64,000 bases of DNA, taken from assembly GCF_007004645.1 (NCBI RefSeq), contig NZ_ML660019.1, positions 1,260,437 to 1,324,436 of the forward strand, read 5' to 3'. Under the pieces are notes generated by a model. It was given only the letters and a program-made list of their open reading frames with translations, was not told where the DNA came from and did not search any database. Position numbers and translations under genes: made by a program. The stretch comes from Aliiroseovarius halocynthiae (lineage in GTDB: Bacteria; Pseudomonadota; Alphaproteobacteria; Rhodobacterales; Rhodobacteraceae). Within the stretch, counting starts at the first letter, position 1, and each line of letters opens with the position of its first letter. Shown piece after piece: positions 48,303 to 57,605 of the stretch.

Positions 48303-49322
48303 ATGGCACAGATCAAACGCTACGTTTTCGCCAACCAGCTGCGCGCAGAGGCGTCACAGCACATTCAATACTTCCGCAAAGGGACACTCAAGAAATCCGG
48401 CAAAGGTCTGTCGTTCTGGTTTGACCCCAATGGCGCGTCACTGACTGAAATCCCGATGAACGACCGCGAGCTGATCTTTATGATCAAAGGTCAGTCGTCC
48501 GACTATCAGGATTTGGCCGTCCAAGGGTCCGTCATTTGGCGGGTTGGCGATGCGGACAAGATCGCGTCTCGCGTGGATTTTGGCATCGACATCAACAAAG
48601 GCGGTCGCTTGGGCAAACCAGAGGAACAGATCAAGTCAGTTCTGACTGGGTTGGTTCGTGAATTTGCCGACGCGTACCTGAAAGACAAAGGCGTGCGTGA
48701 TCTGCTTGAAGCCGGCCTGTCCCCAGTTCAAGCCGCGATTGCCGCAGGGTTTGAGGCTGATCCGACTTTGGACGGGATGGGCTTGGAGGTGGTGAGCATT
48801 CGTGTGTCTGCCTTGTCCCCAAGTTCAGAGCTGTACCGCGCCTTGCAGGCTCCAACTTTTGAAAGCTTGCAGCAAAAGGCGGATGAGGCGACTTTCTCGC
48901 GTCGTGCGTTGGCTGTGGATAAGGAGCGGGCGATTGCCGAAAACGAGCTGCGAAACCAGATTGAGCTGGCGTCCCGCCGCAAAGATCTGATTGCGCGCGA
49001 AGACGCAAACGCACGCTCTGAGGCCGAAGCGAAAGCCGGTGCAAAGCGCATCATGGTTGAAGCTGACAGCGCGGCCAAAATCGTTGGGGCCGAAGCCGAA
49101 GCCAAGCGTATCCGTGCGGTCGAACAGGCCGCCGCCGATATGGAGAAGGCCCGCATGGACGCCATCGCATCGGTTCCCCCTGCGGTCATGTTCGCCCTTG
49201 CCGCACAAGAGTTCGCGGGCAAGCTGGAAAAGATTGATAGCTTGACCGTTAGCCCTGACATGCTGTCCGGGATCGTTCAGCAGGCCAAAGTATTGATGGC
49301 CCCACAAATGATGGAGAAGTAA
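48303..49322 (+). CDS. SPFH/band-7 domain protein
   Basis: 339 aa. An N-terminal SPFH domain (about 10-175, including GKGLSFWFDPNGASLTEIPMND) is followed by an Ala/Glu-rich coiled coil (about 185-285, AENELRNQIELASRRKDLIARED) and a short C-terminal domain. There is no obvious N-terminal membrane helix, so attachment to the membrane is uncertain. Proteins of this fold make oligomeric rings or microdomains. A strict one-base gap to the next gene suggests a complex or shared pathway. Confidence 0.87.
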   Translation: MAQIKRYVFANQLRAEASQHIQYFRKGTLKKSGKGLSFWFDPNGASLTEIPMNDRELIFMIKGQSSDYQDLAVQGSVIWRVGDADKIASRVDFGIDINKGGRLGKPEEQIKSVLTGLVREFADAYLKDKGVRDLLEAGLSPVQAAIAAGFEADPTLDGMGLEVVSIRVSALSPSSELYRALQAPTFESLQQKADEATFSRRALAVDKERAIAENELRNQIELASRRKDLIAREDANARSEAEAKAGAKRIMVEADSAAKIVGAEAEAKRIRAVEQAAADMEKARMDAIASVPPAVMFALAAQEFAGKLEKIDSLTVSPDMLSGIVQQAKVLMAPQMMEK

Positions 49323-49323
49323 G

Positions 49324-50217
49324 ATGAGCAGCCTGAACCCGCGTGTTGTGCTTGTGTCCAGAGAGACAGAATATGCCGCTTTGTTGGCCAAGCACGGCAC
49401 ACGGGGGCAAGCTGAATTCTTTCTGTCCACCCGTGGTCAAAAGATCGCCGAATTGGAGGTCCGCGATACGTTGCAATCCCGCGCCCTGACAGCAGCCAAA
49501 GACGCCGTGCCTGCCGATTGGTCCTTTGTTCATGTGGCCCGCGAGGATTTGAACCGCTTTTTGTTTAGCCCAGAGGACATAATCGTGCCCATCGGCCAAG
49601 ACGGGCTTGTTGCGAACATTGCCAAATATCTGAATGGTCAGCCGGTGATTGGAGTCTCGCCTGATCCGGCTTCATCCGAGGGCGTGTTGACCCGTCACAG
49701 CATTGATCGTTTGCCGGGATTGCTGAAATCAGCCGCGCACGCGGATGTCGACATCCAAGCCCGTGCGATGGTGGAAGCCAAAGCAGGCGAAGGTCTGTCA
49801 TTGCTGGCCTTGAATGAATTGTTCATCGGTCATCGCTCCCACCAGTCCGCACGCTATATTGTGCAATCTGGTGGAGCAGAGGAATTTCAGTCTTCAAGCG
49901 GGATGATCGTTGCCACCGGTACCGGCCTGACAGGCTGGGCCAAGTCAATCATGACCGCCACCCATCGTCCGTTTGAAATTGCCCCGGAAGAAAACCGTGC
50001 TGCGTTCTTTGCCCGCGAACCTTGGCCCAGTCGGACCAGCGGCTGCGAAATTGCTGCGGGTGAGATCAATGGTGACGCGCAACTGTCGATGCTGTCGCGC
50101 ATCAATGAAGGCGGCGTGATCTTTGCCGATGGGATCGAACAAGATTTTCTGCCTTTCGATTGGGGCGTCCAAGCACAGATCACAATGGCGGAAAACCGAC
50201 TGTCATTGGTGGTTTGA
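49324..50217 (+). CDS. NAD-kinase-fold protein
   Basis: 297 aa resembling NAD(+)/NADH kinases. The nucleotide loop is IIVPIGQDGLVANIAKYL (GQDG at 91-94 where kinases have GGDG), followed by QPVIGVSPDP, LLALNELFIGHR and SSGMIVATGTGLTGWAKS (191-208), the equivalents of the NE and TPTGSTAY motifs. Activity is uncertain because of the Gly-to-Gln change. It is the last gene of the Nudix-SPFH operon, which points to an NAD(P)-linked role. Confidence 0.8.
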   Translation: MSSLNPRVVLVSRETEYAALLAKHGTRGQAEFFLSTRGQKIAELEVRDTLQSRALTAAKDAVPADWSFVHVAREDLNRFLFSPEDIIVPIGQDGLVANIAKYLNGQPVIGVSPDPASSEGVLTRHSIDRLPGLLKSAAHADVDIQARAMVEAKAGEGLSLLALNELFIGHRSHQSARYIVQSGGAEEFQSSSGMIVATGTGLTGWAKSIMTATHRPFEIAPEENRAAFFAREPWPSRTSGCEIAAGEINGDAQLSMLSRINEGGVIFADGIEQDFLPFDWGVQAQITMAENRLSLVV

Positions 50218-50864
50218 AAGGGCTCGTTTCAATTCATTTTTTCAATGTCTGCAGTGAACTTCAAATGCAGGACTTTAGCAGCGAATTGATGTAAAGCTCA
50301 GCAGACTGTGAGTTCCGCTAGTTCGGGATTTTGCTGCTGCAGCGAATGGCCGCTCTGACGGGCCGCACCGCAGCATGCCGAGCCGTGAGTGAATGTCTCT
50401 TATGGGCCGCAAGCGATCAGGGCAGGGCACCTATTCGCCCAACAATGTTTAGCAAATGATCTTACGCCGTGAAACTAGTAGTTTGAGAGCCGTGTCTGCT
50501 TTCGGATGTGCTCAATGCGTGTCGCAGTCGACAACCGTATTGTGCATGGTGCGACAAGTTTGATAAGCCTAAATCAGCCAAATCCATTAAAATAGGTAAA
50601 AATCTTAAGTCGTTGAATTCTAGGGATGACGGGTCTCATTAGTTCGGTCTCATTATTTACGTACTCCGACAGGGGTTGTCGGATCACCTAATTAGTGAGA
50701 CTTCGGATGCAACGAAATCAAGTACTTAGGAATCCTATTTTTTGAGATTCAAGCACCTGTTTTTTCAATCTGAATATATCGAGAAGCAACCAGTCGTTTA
50801 ACGCGCAAAGAATGACAGTTCTGAGCCCTTCGTGCCCAGTGCAGCCGATTCATGAGTGCCTACT
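50218..50864. other. Intergenic region with GTCTCA repeats
   Basis: About 650 bases without a gene. GGTCTCATTA occurs twice in direct orientation (50632-50641, 50646-50655), and TAGTGAGAC (50693-50701) is an inverted relative. Between them CCGACA-gggg(t)-TGTCGG (50666-50682) can form a hairpin. The GTCTCA core is shared with the res-like repeat at 20851-20900. Confidence 0.5.
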
Positions 50865-53800
50865 CTAGTGAAAATCTCTACTTGGAAACAAACGCTTCGC
50901 CTGATCGCGTGGATGCATGGCACGGGAGGGATAACGCGATTGCTTGAGAGTATCATCAGCCCGCGGACCTTCGGTGGTCAGGGCTTCTGGCTCTGGGTGG
51001 CCCAGTTCGAAGAGCTTATGTGACATATCCTGAATGTCCTGTGCGATCAGATGCACAACGATGCCTTCACGTTGCAGGTAGCCTGTGACGCGCAGCAATC
51101 GCCCGCCCATGACTATACGCCGGAAGCGTTCATAGACATTGCGCCAAACGACCACATTGCTGACGCCTGTTTCATCCTCAAGCGTCAGGAAGATCACGCC
51201 AGAGGCCGTGCCTGGGCGCTGTCTGGTAATGACGAGGCCGCAGACGCTGTAGCGCCCCAGAGCAACATTTTGCAAAGCCGCATGTGTGACGAGGCCGGGA
51301 AGCGCAGGGCGCAGCAGCTCCATCGGGTGAGCACGCAGGGTCAGGCGGGTGGAGACGTAATCTTCGACCACCTCTTCACCCAATTGCATATTGGGCAATA
51401 TAACGGTTGGCTCGTGTACGATTTCCCCATCAATCGGATCGTTGAACAGGGGCAGGGGGCTGGGGCTTTTGATTGCCTTGACCTGCCACAGTGCGTCACG
51501 TCGGGTCAGCCCCATATCCGAAAACGCATCGGCCTCGGCCAGCCGTGTCAACACATCCGGGCGCAGACCCGCGCGCAGCCACAAGGCCTGCGGGTCCTGA
51601 TAGCCATTGCCACGCGCAGCAACGATCCACCCCGCGTCCTCTTCCTTGAACCCTTTGATTTGCCGAAAGCCCAATCGCAGCGCTAAAGCGCCATCGGGCC
51701 GCCGTTCCAGCGTGTTGTCCCAGCTTGAATGGTTGACGCAGATCGGGCGGGTTTCCACCCCATGTTCGCGCACATCGCGGACAATCTGGGCTGGTGCGTA
51801 AAACCCCATTGGCTGAGAGTTCAGCAGCGCACAGGCAAAGATCGCCGGGTGGTGGCATTTCAGCCAGGCCGAGACATAGGCCAGCATGGCAAAGGCCGCC
51901 GCGTGGCTTTCGGGGAAACCGTAATCGGCAAAGCCCTCGATCTGGCCAAAGCAACGCTCTGCCACCTCTTGCGAGTAGCCGTTGTTCAGCATCCCGGCGA
52001 TAAATTTGTCGCGGTATTTTCCAATTGTGCCCATCCGGCGGAAGGACGCCAGAGAGCGGCGTAGATGGTCAGCCTCTTCGGGCGTGAAGCCCGCGCCGAC
52101 CTCAGCAATTCTCAGGGCCTGCTCTTGAAAGAGCGGCACACCCAGTGTGCGTTTGGTCACTTCCTCCAGAGCGGGACCGAAGGGTTCTGCCTTTTCCTGC
52201 CCGTTCCGCCGCCGGATATAGGGCTGCACCATGTCACCCTGAATGGGACCTGGGCGCACGATGGCGACCTCGATCACCAGATCGTAAAACTCACGGGGGC
52301 GCATACGGGGCAGAAAATTCATCTGCGCGCGGCTTTCCACCTGAAACACTCCTATCGCATCAGCCCGGCACAGCATGTCATAGGTGGGTGTGTCGCCTTG
52401 GGGCACCGAGGCGATGCTGTGGCTGATATTGTCGTGTTTCTGCATCAGCGCAAAGGCCTTGCGAATGCAGCTGAGCATGCCCAGCCCCAGCACATCCACC
52501 TTGAGGATGCCCAGAGCGTCAATGTCGTCTTTGTCCCAGCAAATCACGGTGCGATCTTCCATGGCCGCATTTTCGATTGGGGCCAGTTCATCCAGCCGCC
52601 CACGGGTGATCACAAAGCCGCCCACATGCTGTGACAGATGACGCGGGAAGCCGATGACCTCGCCAATCAGGCACAGGGTTTGCATCAAGCGGCGGTCATT
52701 TGGATCAAGGCCAAGCTCGCGGATGCGTTCCAGATCAACGCCACCATTGCTCATGCCCCATATCTGGCTGGACAACCCGGCGGTCACGTCCTGACTAAGC
52801 CCCATGACCTTGCCCACCTCGCGGATGGCTGCACGGGTGCGGAAATGAATGACCGTTGCGCAAAGCCCGGCGCGATGGCGGCCGTATTTTTCATAGATCC
52901 ACTGGATCACCTCTTCGCGCCGTTCGTGTTCAAAATCGACATCAATATCCGGCGGTTCACCGCGATGCTTGGACACGAACCGCTCAAAAACCATTGCAAT
53001 CATGTCGGGGCTGACATCGGTGATGCCCAAGAGATAACAGAGGATGGAATTGGCGGCAGACCCGCGCCCCTGACATAAAATGCCCTTGGATTTTGCGAAT
53101 TGCACAATGTCATGCACGGTCAGGAAATAGGCCGGGAAGTTCAGTTCCTTGACCACGGCCAGTTCTTTTTCCATCAACTCAATAGCACGGTCAGTCGGCC
53201 CATTGGGGTAACGACGTTTCAGCCCCTCTTTTGCCAGCCGTTCCAGCCGTGCCAGCGGGGTTTCCCCTTCGGTTTTCTCATGAGGGTATTCATAGGACAG
53301 CTCGCTCAGGTCAAAGCTGCATTTGTCCGCAATTTCCAGGGTCCGGTGCAGCGCTGTCGGATGGTTGCGAAAGACACGCGCCATATCTGCCCCCGCCTTC
53401 AGACGACGTTCGCCATTGGGCAGCGCACGGGTGCCGATCTGGTCGATGGTGATATGCTCACGCATACAGGTCAGGACATCGGCCAATTGACGACGACCCG
53501 CGCGGTGCAACAGCACATCACCCACAGCCACCATCGGGGCAGACGCCCTTTGCGCAGCTTGCGCACAGGCATTCAGATAGTCTTGGTCGCTGCCGTTATA
53601 CCGGGGGGCTGCCCCCAGAAAGACGTGACCCGGGAAATGGCAAGCGAGTATTTGAATATCCGCGATGGCCGCGTTCAAGCCTCCTTGCGGCAAGGCAATC
53701 ATGATCATGCCTTTGCAGGCGGCAACCATATCTTTGGTGTAAAGAGTACAGTGCCCTTTTTCTGCGCGCCGCTTGCCTAAGGTCAGCAGGCGCGTCAGCC

Positions 53801-54248
53801 GTTTATAAGCGGCCCGGTCACGTGGCAGAGCAACCCAATCCACTGAACTATCCTGCAAAATCAACCGGCACCCTACAATGAGCTTGGGCAAAATTATCGT
53901 ATCAGGCTTGGTGAGGGGAACGCCCTGATCGCAGGCCTGCCGGGACGAGCTGTCCATACGCTGCTGAGATCGTATCGTTACAGCATCCTGCGTTTCACGT
54001 TTCAGTTCCTTCAACGCAGACCAGGCCCGCACCACACCAGCCAAAGAATTGCAGTCTGTAATGGCAATGGCCGCAAGGCCCAGCTCGGCCGCCCGCACCA
54101 CCAATTCTTCGGGATGCGATGCCCCAGTCAGAAAGGTGAAGTTTGTGGTGACACAAAGTTCGGCATAATCCTGCCCCCGCATCCGGGCGTCCAACATATC
54201 CCGTCTGAATGCTTCCACTGGGCGGTGGGTGCGATTGACCTCAATCAT
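50865..54248 (-). CDS. dnaE2: Error-prone DNA polymerase DnaE2
   Basis: 1127 aa C-family polymerase of the ImuABC mutasome, performing translesion synthesis. PHP domain at the N-terminus (YAELCVTTNFTFLTGASHPEEL), catalytic aspartates in PPDIDVDFEHERRE and DALGILKVDVLGLG, and an OB domain near the C-terminus (GVIFLTLEDETGVSNVVVW). The MIEVNRTHRPVEAF start overlaps the imuB stop by four bases; an upstream ATG would add 18 residues. Confidence 0.95.
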   Translation of the reverse strand: MIEVNRTHRPVEAFRRDMLDARMRGQDYAELCVTTNFTFLTGASHPEELVVRAAELGLAAIAITDCNSLAGVVRAWSALKELKRETQDAVTIRSQQRMDSSSRQACDQGVPLTKPDTIILPKLIVGCRLILQDSSVDWVALPRDRAAYKRLTRLLTLGKRRAEKGHCTLYTKDMVAACKGMIMIALPQGGLNAAIADIQILACHFPGHVFLGAAPRYNGSDQDYLNACAQAAQRASAPMVAVGDVLLHRAGRRQLADVLTCMREHITIDQIGTRALPNGERRLKAGADMARVFRNHPTALHRTLEIADKCSFDLSELSYEYPHEKTEGETPLARLERLAKEGLKRRYPNGPTDRAIELMEKELAVVKELNFPAYFLTVHDIVQFAKSKGILCQGRGSAANSILCYLLGITDVSPDMIAMVFERFVSKHRGEPPDIDVDFEHERREEVIQWIYEKYGRHRAGLCATVIHFRTRAAIREVGKVMGLSQDVTAGLSSQIWGMSNGGVDLERIRELGLDPNDRRLMQTLCLIGEVIGFPRHLSQHVGGFVITRGRLDELAPIENAAMEDRTVICWDKDDIDALGILKVDVLGLGMLSCIRKAFALMQKHDNISHSIASVPQGDTPTYDMLCRADAIGVFQVESRAQMNFLPRMRPREFYDLVIEVAIVRPGPIQGDMVQPYIRRRNGQEKAEPFGPALEEVTKRTLGVPLFQEQALRIAEVGAGFTPEEADHLRRSLASFRRMGTIGKYRDKFIAGMLNNGYSQEVAERCFGQIEGFADYGFPESHAAAFAMLAYVSAWLKCHHPAIFACALLNSQPMGFYAPAQIVRDVREHGVETRPICVNHSSWDNTLERRPDGALALRLGFRQIKGFKEEDAGWIVAARGNGYQDPQALWLRAGLRPDVLTRLAEADAFSDMGLTRRDALWQVKAIKSPSPLPLFNDPIDGEIVHEPTVILPNMQLGEEVVEDYVSTRLTLRAHPMELLRPALPGLVTHAALQNVALGRYSVCGLVITRQRPGTASGVIFLTLEDETGVSNVVVWRNVYERFRRIVMGGRLLRVTGYLQREGIVVHLIAQDIQDMSHKLFELGHPEPEALTTEGPRADDTLKQSRYPSRAMHPRDQAKRLFPSRDFH

Positions 54249-55732
54249 GCGAATTCCCCCTGCACAAACCAGCCGGGGTTTTGCGGCGTATAGAATAGCC
54301 ACAACCTGCGTCCCTCACGTGTTTCCACCCGCCAGTAATCCCGCAGGCCTGAACGCCAGTTGTCATCTTGCAGCCACCATTCGGGGGCGATGCGCTCGGG
54401 TCCGGTTGTGCGGCCTGTGGTGAGCGACATCCGACGCCAGCGAAAGCGCCTAGGGGGACGCGCGCCTGTTGCGGCGATGGGCTCTGGGGGGAACAGAGTG
54501 ATTGGCCGCGAGTGTGTACTGACCCAGCCACCTGCCGGGTCAGAATAGGCCGCGGGTGCAATGATAAAACTGCGCTCGGGAATATGGCTGTCAGCGGGTA
54601 GGAACCGCTGGATGTTTTCCAATCCGATCCGCGTGCCAAGACGCGAGATAAGATCCTCCAATTTGCCTTGTTCGCCAGCCGAAACATGGCTGATCTGCTG
54701 CACTGGCAGGGCCTCTACCTGTGTGGCTTCCAACCGTAGCTGATCAATGCCAAAGCCGGCATCAACCTCGCCCAACCCTCGCTCAAAGAGCGGCAGGATA
54801 CGCTGCGGGTCGCGCAGAGGGCGTGCCAAACGCAGTTCAACCTGCTGCTGGCCTTGATCCACCCGGCGCAGTGACATGCACAGGTTTCGCGCGCCCATTT
54901 CCTGCGCTTTCAACTTCGCACAAAGCTGAACAAGCAGTCGCTCGGCCCCGGCCATCACGTCCGACAGCAGACCGATTGGTTCTGGCAGGGTCATACGCAC
55001 CGCATAATGGGGTGGGTCAGCATAGGGGGAAATCTCTTCGGGCCGTGCGCCCAAAGCCTGATCCAATCGCAGCAAAAGACCGGGGCCAAACCGGCGGGTC
55101 AGCGGCGCACGCGCGGCCCTTGCCAAGTCGCCGATGCTGCGCAATCCTAGGCGTTGTAACGCAATTGATATGCTGTCTTCGATCCGCAAAGCCGCAACTG
55201 GCAGGGCAGCCAGAGTGGCCAGCGCCTCGCCGCTGGGGGCAACACCTTCGCCATAATGCGCCAAGGCCCAGGCCGCCCCTCGCGTATCTGCCAGACCGAT
55301 CTGTGTCGAAATCCCGGCGCGCATCAGGCGCAGGCGCATGTCGGTCAGCATGGCCGCCTCTCCGCCAAACAGATGCGCCGAACCGGTGATATCCATCACC
55401 AGCCCATTCTTACCCTCAAGCCCAACCCACGGGCAGTACCGCGTCGCCCAGCGACGGAGCGTGTGCAAAAACCGCTGGTCCTGCTCAGGCTGCGCCACCC
55501 AGCTTTGCAGGTGTGGACAAAAGGCACGGGCATCCGCATAGGGCATACCCTGGTGCAGGCCGTGTTGTGTAGCGGCGGCATTCAGGCAGTAAATGCGGTT
55601 GGCGTTTCGCTGTTTCAACGTCAGGACAAATGGTCCCTCGATTGGGTGCTGGCGTAAAACCCGGTCACTCGCGAGCCGGGGGAACCATAATGATACGACG
55701 CGACGCTGTATCCCATCGAACATGCCAGACAC
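54245..55732 (-). CDS. imuB: Y-family polymerase-like protein ImuB
   Basis: 495 aa. The N-terminus (RRVVSLWFPRLASDRVL) and middle (GLVMDITGSAHLFGGEAAMLTDM, IGDLARAARAPLTRRFGPGLLLRLDQALG) match ImuB, a catalytically inactive Y-family relative that links DnaE2 to the sliding clamp. The start may be 55732 or 55723. It overlaps imuA by about 60 bases and dnaE2 by four, so the three are one transcript. Confidence 0.92.
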   Translation of the reverse strand: MSGMFDGIQRRVVSLWFPRLASDRVLRQHPIEGPFVLTLKQRNANRIYCLNAAATQHGLHQGMPYADARAFCPHLQSWVAQPEQDQRFLHTLRRWATRYCPWVGLEGKNGLVMDITGSAHLFGGEAAMLTDMRLRLMRAGISTQIGLADTRGAAWALAHYGEGVAPSGEALATLAALPVAALRIEDSISIALQRLGLRSIGDLARAARAPLTRRFGPGLLLRLDQALGARPEEISPYADPPHYAVRMTLPEPIGLLSDVMAGAERLLVQLCAKLKAQEMGARNLCMSLRRVDQGQQQVELRLARPLRDPQRILPLFERGLGEVDAGFGIDQLRLEATQVEALPVQQISHVSAGEQGKLEDLISRLGTRIGLENIQRFLPADSHIPERSFIIAPAAYSDPAGGWVSTHSRPITLFPPEPIAATGARPPRRFRWRRMSLTTGRTTGPERIAPEWWLQDDNWRSGLRDYWRVETREGRRLWLFYTPQNPGWFVQGEFA

Positions 55733-56288
55733 CCAATGTTCCTGATTTGTTCTTTATAAGATCCCACTTCTGCAAAGTCGAGTCTTTGGGGTCGAACATA
55801 GGGGTGCAGCGCCAACGCGTTTCCGCCGCATTGCTGCCCATGCCTTCGGGAATAATTGCCAGTCCGGTTGATTGACCATCCCGTGCTGCAAGCTGTAACC
55901 GCCGCCCCTCGGTCAGCCCGATGGGCTTATTTAATTGCATTACAACCAAAGAAATCGCACCCGACCGCAAGGCCTCTTCGGCAACTGCAAGCGTTTCGGA
56001 TTGATTTCCTGTGTTGCAGACTGTTAGTGCCGCAGGCTCTAGGAAATCGGCAAATCCGGTAGGATTGATTTGCGTGTTATCCCAGTTTTCGCGAACCCAC
56101 ATAGTGTTGCTACCCAATCGCGCTGCGAGCGCAAAGGCGAACACATATGCGCCCGCCCCACACACCTCATGTGTGCGGGATGTGGCAGGGGGGAAAAATG
56201 GAACCTCGGCATTTAGCATGGGCAGAATGTAGCGAGAAGTACGGGCACCAAACAATACCGGACCTTGGTATGACCGCAGCGAATTCAT
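55665..56288 (-). CDS. imuA: Mutasome protein ImuA
   Basis: 207 aa RecA-like protein of the SOS mutagenesis cassette, identified by position and by segments such as EVCGAGAYVFAFALAARLG and ARDGQSTGLAIIPEG near the end, followed by WDTASRRIIMVPPARE. It regulates the ImuB-DnaE2 complex. Some relatives start about 23 codons later at MLNAEVPFFPP. I found no GTTC-N7-GTTC LexA box in the 165 bases upstream. Confidence 0.85.
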   Translation of the reverse strand: MNSLRSYQGPVLFGARTSRYILPMLNAEVPFFPPATSRTHEVCGAGAYVFAFALAARLGSNTMWVRENWDNTQINPTGFADFLEPAALTVCNTGNQSETLAVAEEALRSGAISLVVMQLNKPIGLTEGRRLQLAARDGQSTGLAIIPEGMGSNAAETRWRCTPMFDPKDSTLQKWDLIKNKSGTLGVWHVRWDTASRRIIMVPPARE

Positions 56289-56452
56289 CCTTTGTCTGGC
56301 GTCTTACCAATTCAGGCGAGGTGCAGCAAACGGCCGGTCTCGCGCAAAGTGAGGCGAAAAGGACCCTTTTTGCGGCACTTTTTGCGTACCCGACAAGTCA
56401 TTGATTCCAATTGCGCTGGACTGCTGCAAAAACCCTATGCAAAAATAGATAC

Positions 56453-57022
56453 ATGAAAATTGGCTATGCACGAGTGTCAACGGAGGAACAGAACCTTGAT
56501 CTACAAATCGAGGCGCTGACCGAAGCCGGGTGTGACCGGATCATAACCGACCAGGCGCAGAGCGGCGCGACGGCGGCGGAAAGTCGCGAAGGTTTTGCCG
56601 AGGCTATGGAGTTGTTGGGCAATGGTGATCTTCTCATTGTGTGGAAACTTGACAGGGTAGGGCGGTCCATTGCTGACCTCATACACCTTCTAAAGCTCTT
56701 CGGGGATCGAGGGATCGAGTTCCGTAGCCTGACGGACGGGATCGACACGACGACCGCGGGCGGGCGGTTGGTTTTCCACATTATGGGGGCCCTGGCCGAG
56801 TTCGAGCGGGATTTGATACAGGAGCGGACCAAGGCCGGGCTTCAAGCAGCAAAGAAGCGTGGCAAGCGGCTTGGGCGACCAGCAGCGCTTACGCCTGCAC
56901 AGATTGCTCATGCAAAGAAGGCAATCGAGGCAAAACGCGAGACCGTTTCTGGAATGGCGGAGATCCTTGGTGTGAACCGTAGCACCCTTCAACGTGCCAT
57001 GAATCGGTACGCTTTGAGCTAG
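56453..57022 (+). CDS. Serine recombinase (resolvase/invertase)
   Basis: 189 aa. It has the catalytic Ser in MKIGYARVSTEEQNLD, DLLIVWKLDRVGRS, LVFHIMGALAEFERDLIQERT and a C-terminal HTH (ETVSGMAEILGVNRSTLQRAM). Of the Hin/Tn3-resolvase type. It is distinct from the tnpR at 20265. It is divergent from imuA and close to the Tni module, so it may be that element's resolvase. ATTGTCC-ttccc-GGACAAT (57045-57063) follows the stop. Confidence 0.88.
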   Translation: MKIGYARVSTEEQNLDLQIEALTEAGCDRIITDQAQSGATAAESREGFAEAMELLGNGDLLIVWKLDRVGRSIADLIHLLKLFGDRGIEFRSLTDGIDTTTAGGRLVFHIMGALAEFERDLIQERTKAGLQAAKKRGKRLGRPAALTPAQIAHAKKAIEAKRETVSGMAEILGVNRSTLQRAMNRYALS

Positions 57023-57196
57023 AGCTGCGAGAGCCGGATTTACTATTGTCCTTCCCGGACAATGTTCCAGCAAATCATAACGATGTTTAGGGTAGAGTTA
57101 AATGTTGTTGCACTTTGGGTATTTAGCTATTTTAGCTAAATTATCCTGCCGCCTGTTTTACTAGACCGGTGAGCTCAAACGGGAAGAAGAAGTACC

Positions 57197-57439
57197 ATGC
57201 GACAGTTTTCCGCCACAGATCTTGCCAATAAGACCGGAGATGTTCTGGCCCTCGCCGCACAACAGCCTGTTGTCATCACGCGCCATGGCAAGCCGCGCTT
57301 CGTTGTTCTGTCCACGGAAGAATTTGAAGCCTTGCGTCAATGCAAAGATAGCCAAACTGCGCACCATATAGATGATCTGAATGATGCCGAAGCCATCCGT
57401 CTTGCGGGTGAACTACAGGCCAGCATCGACAACGACTAA
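57197..57439 (+). CDS. Orphan Phd/YefM-type antitoxin
   Basis: 80 aa: MRQFSATDLANKTGDVLALAAQQPVVITRHGKPRFVVLS then EEFEALRQ, the Phd/YefM DNA-binding fold that usually neutralises a Doc, YoeB or similar toxin. No toxin frame follows in the 166 bases before the next gene. An 8-bp inverted repeat TTTAGCTA/TAGCTAAA (57122-57140) upstream may be its operator. Confidence 0.82.
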   Translation: MRQFSATDLANKTGDVLALAAQQPVVITRHGKPRFVVLSTEEFEALRQCKDSQTAHHIDDLNDAEAIRLAGELQASIDND

Positions 57440-57516
57440 GAGCAAATTTCACCTCTGCGCGCCGACGGCGATGTATTTGAATGGTGGAGACAACGCCGGC
57501 GAGGTTTCTCGGCATG

Positions 57517-57599
57517 TGCAATATAGTAATATTGCAATAATAACAATTGGTTGACTCGAATCCTCTGGAAGCTTTCACTCTGAATATAAGCTTCCAGAG
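57517..57599. promoter_or_regulatory. Two perfect inverted repeats ahead of the Ner-like gene
   Basis: TGCAATAT-agta-ATATTGCA (57517-57536) and CTCTGGAAGCTT (57563-57574) with AAGCTTCCAGAG (57588-57599) across 13 bases. The second ends six bases before the ATG at 57606. Probable operators for the Ner-like protein, or parts of the element end. Confidence 0.6.
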
Positions 57600-57605
57600 T
57601 TCAAG

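Noticed and set aside
50218-50864. Direct repeats considered as a CRISPR array
   Set aside because: Only two short direct copies five bases apart, no regular spacers and no cas genes in the window.
56453-57022. The serine recombinase as a duplicate of the Tn3 tnpR at 20265
   Set aside because: The two share only family motifs and differ throughout the C-terminal half, so they are separate genes of different elements.
57551-57570. A CGAATCC motif resembling a tRNA T-loop
   Set aside because: No acceptor stem or anticodon arm could be drawn around it; it is part of the inverted repeat before the Ner-like gene.
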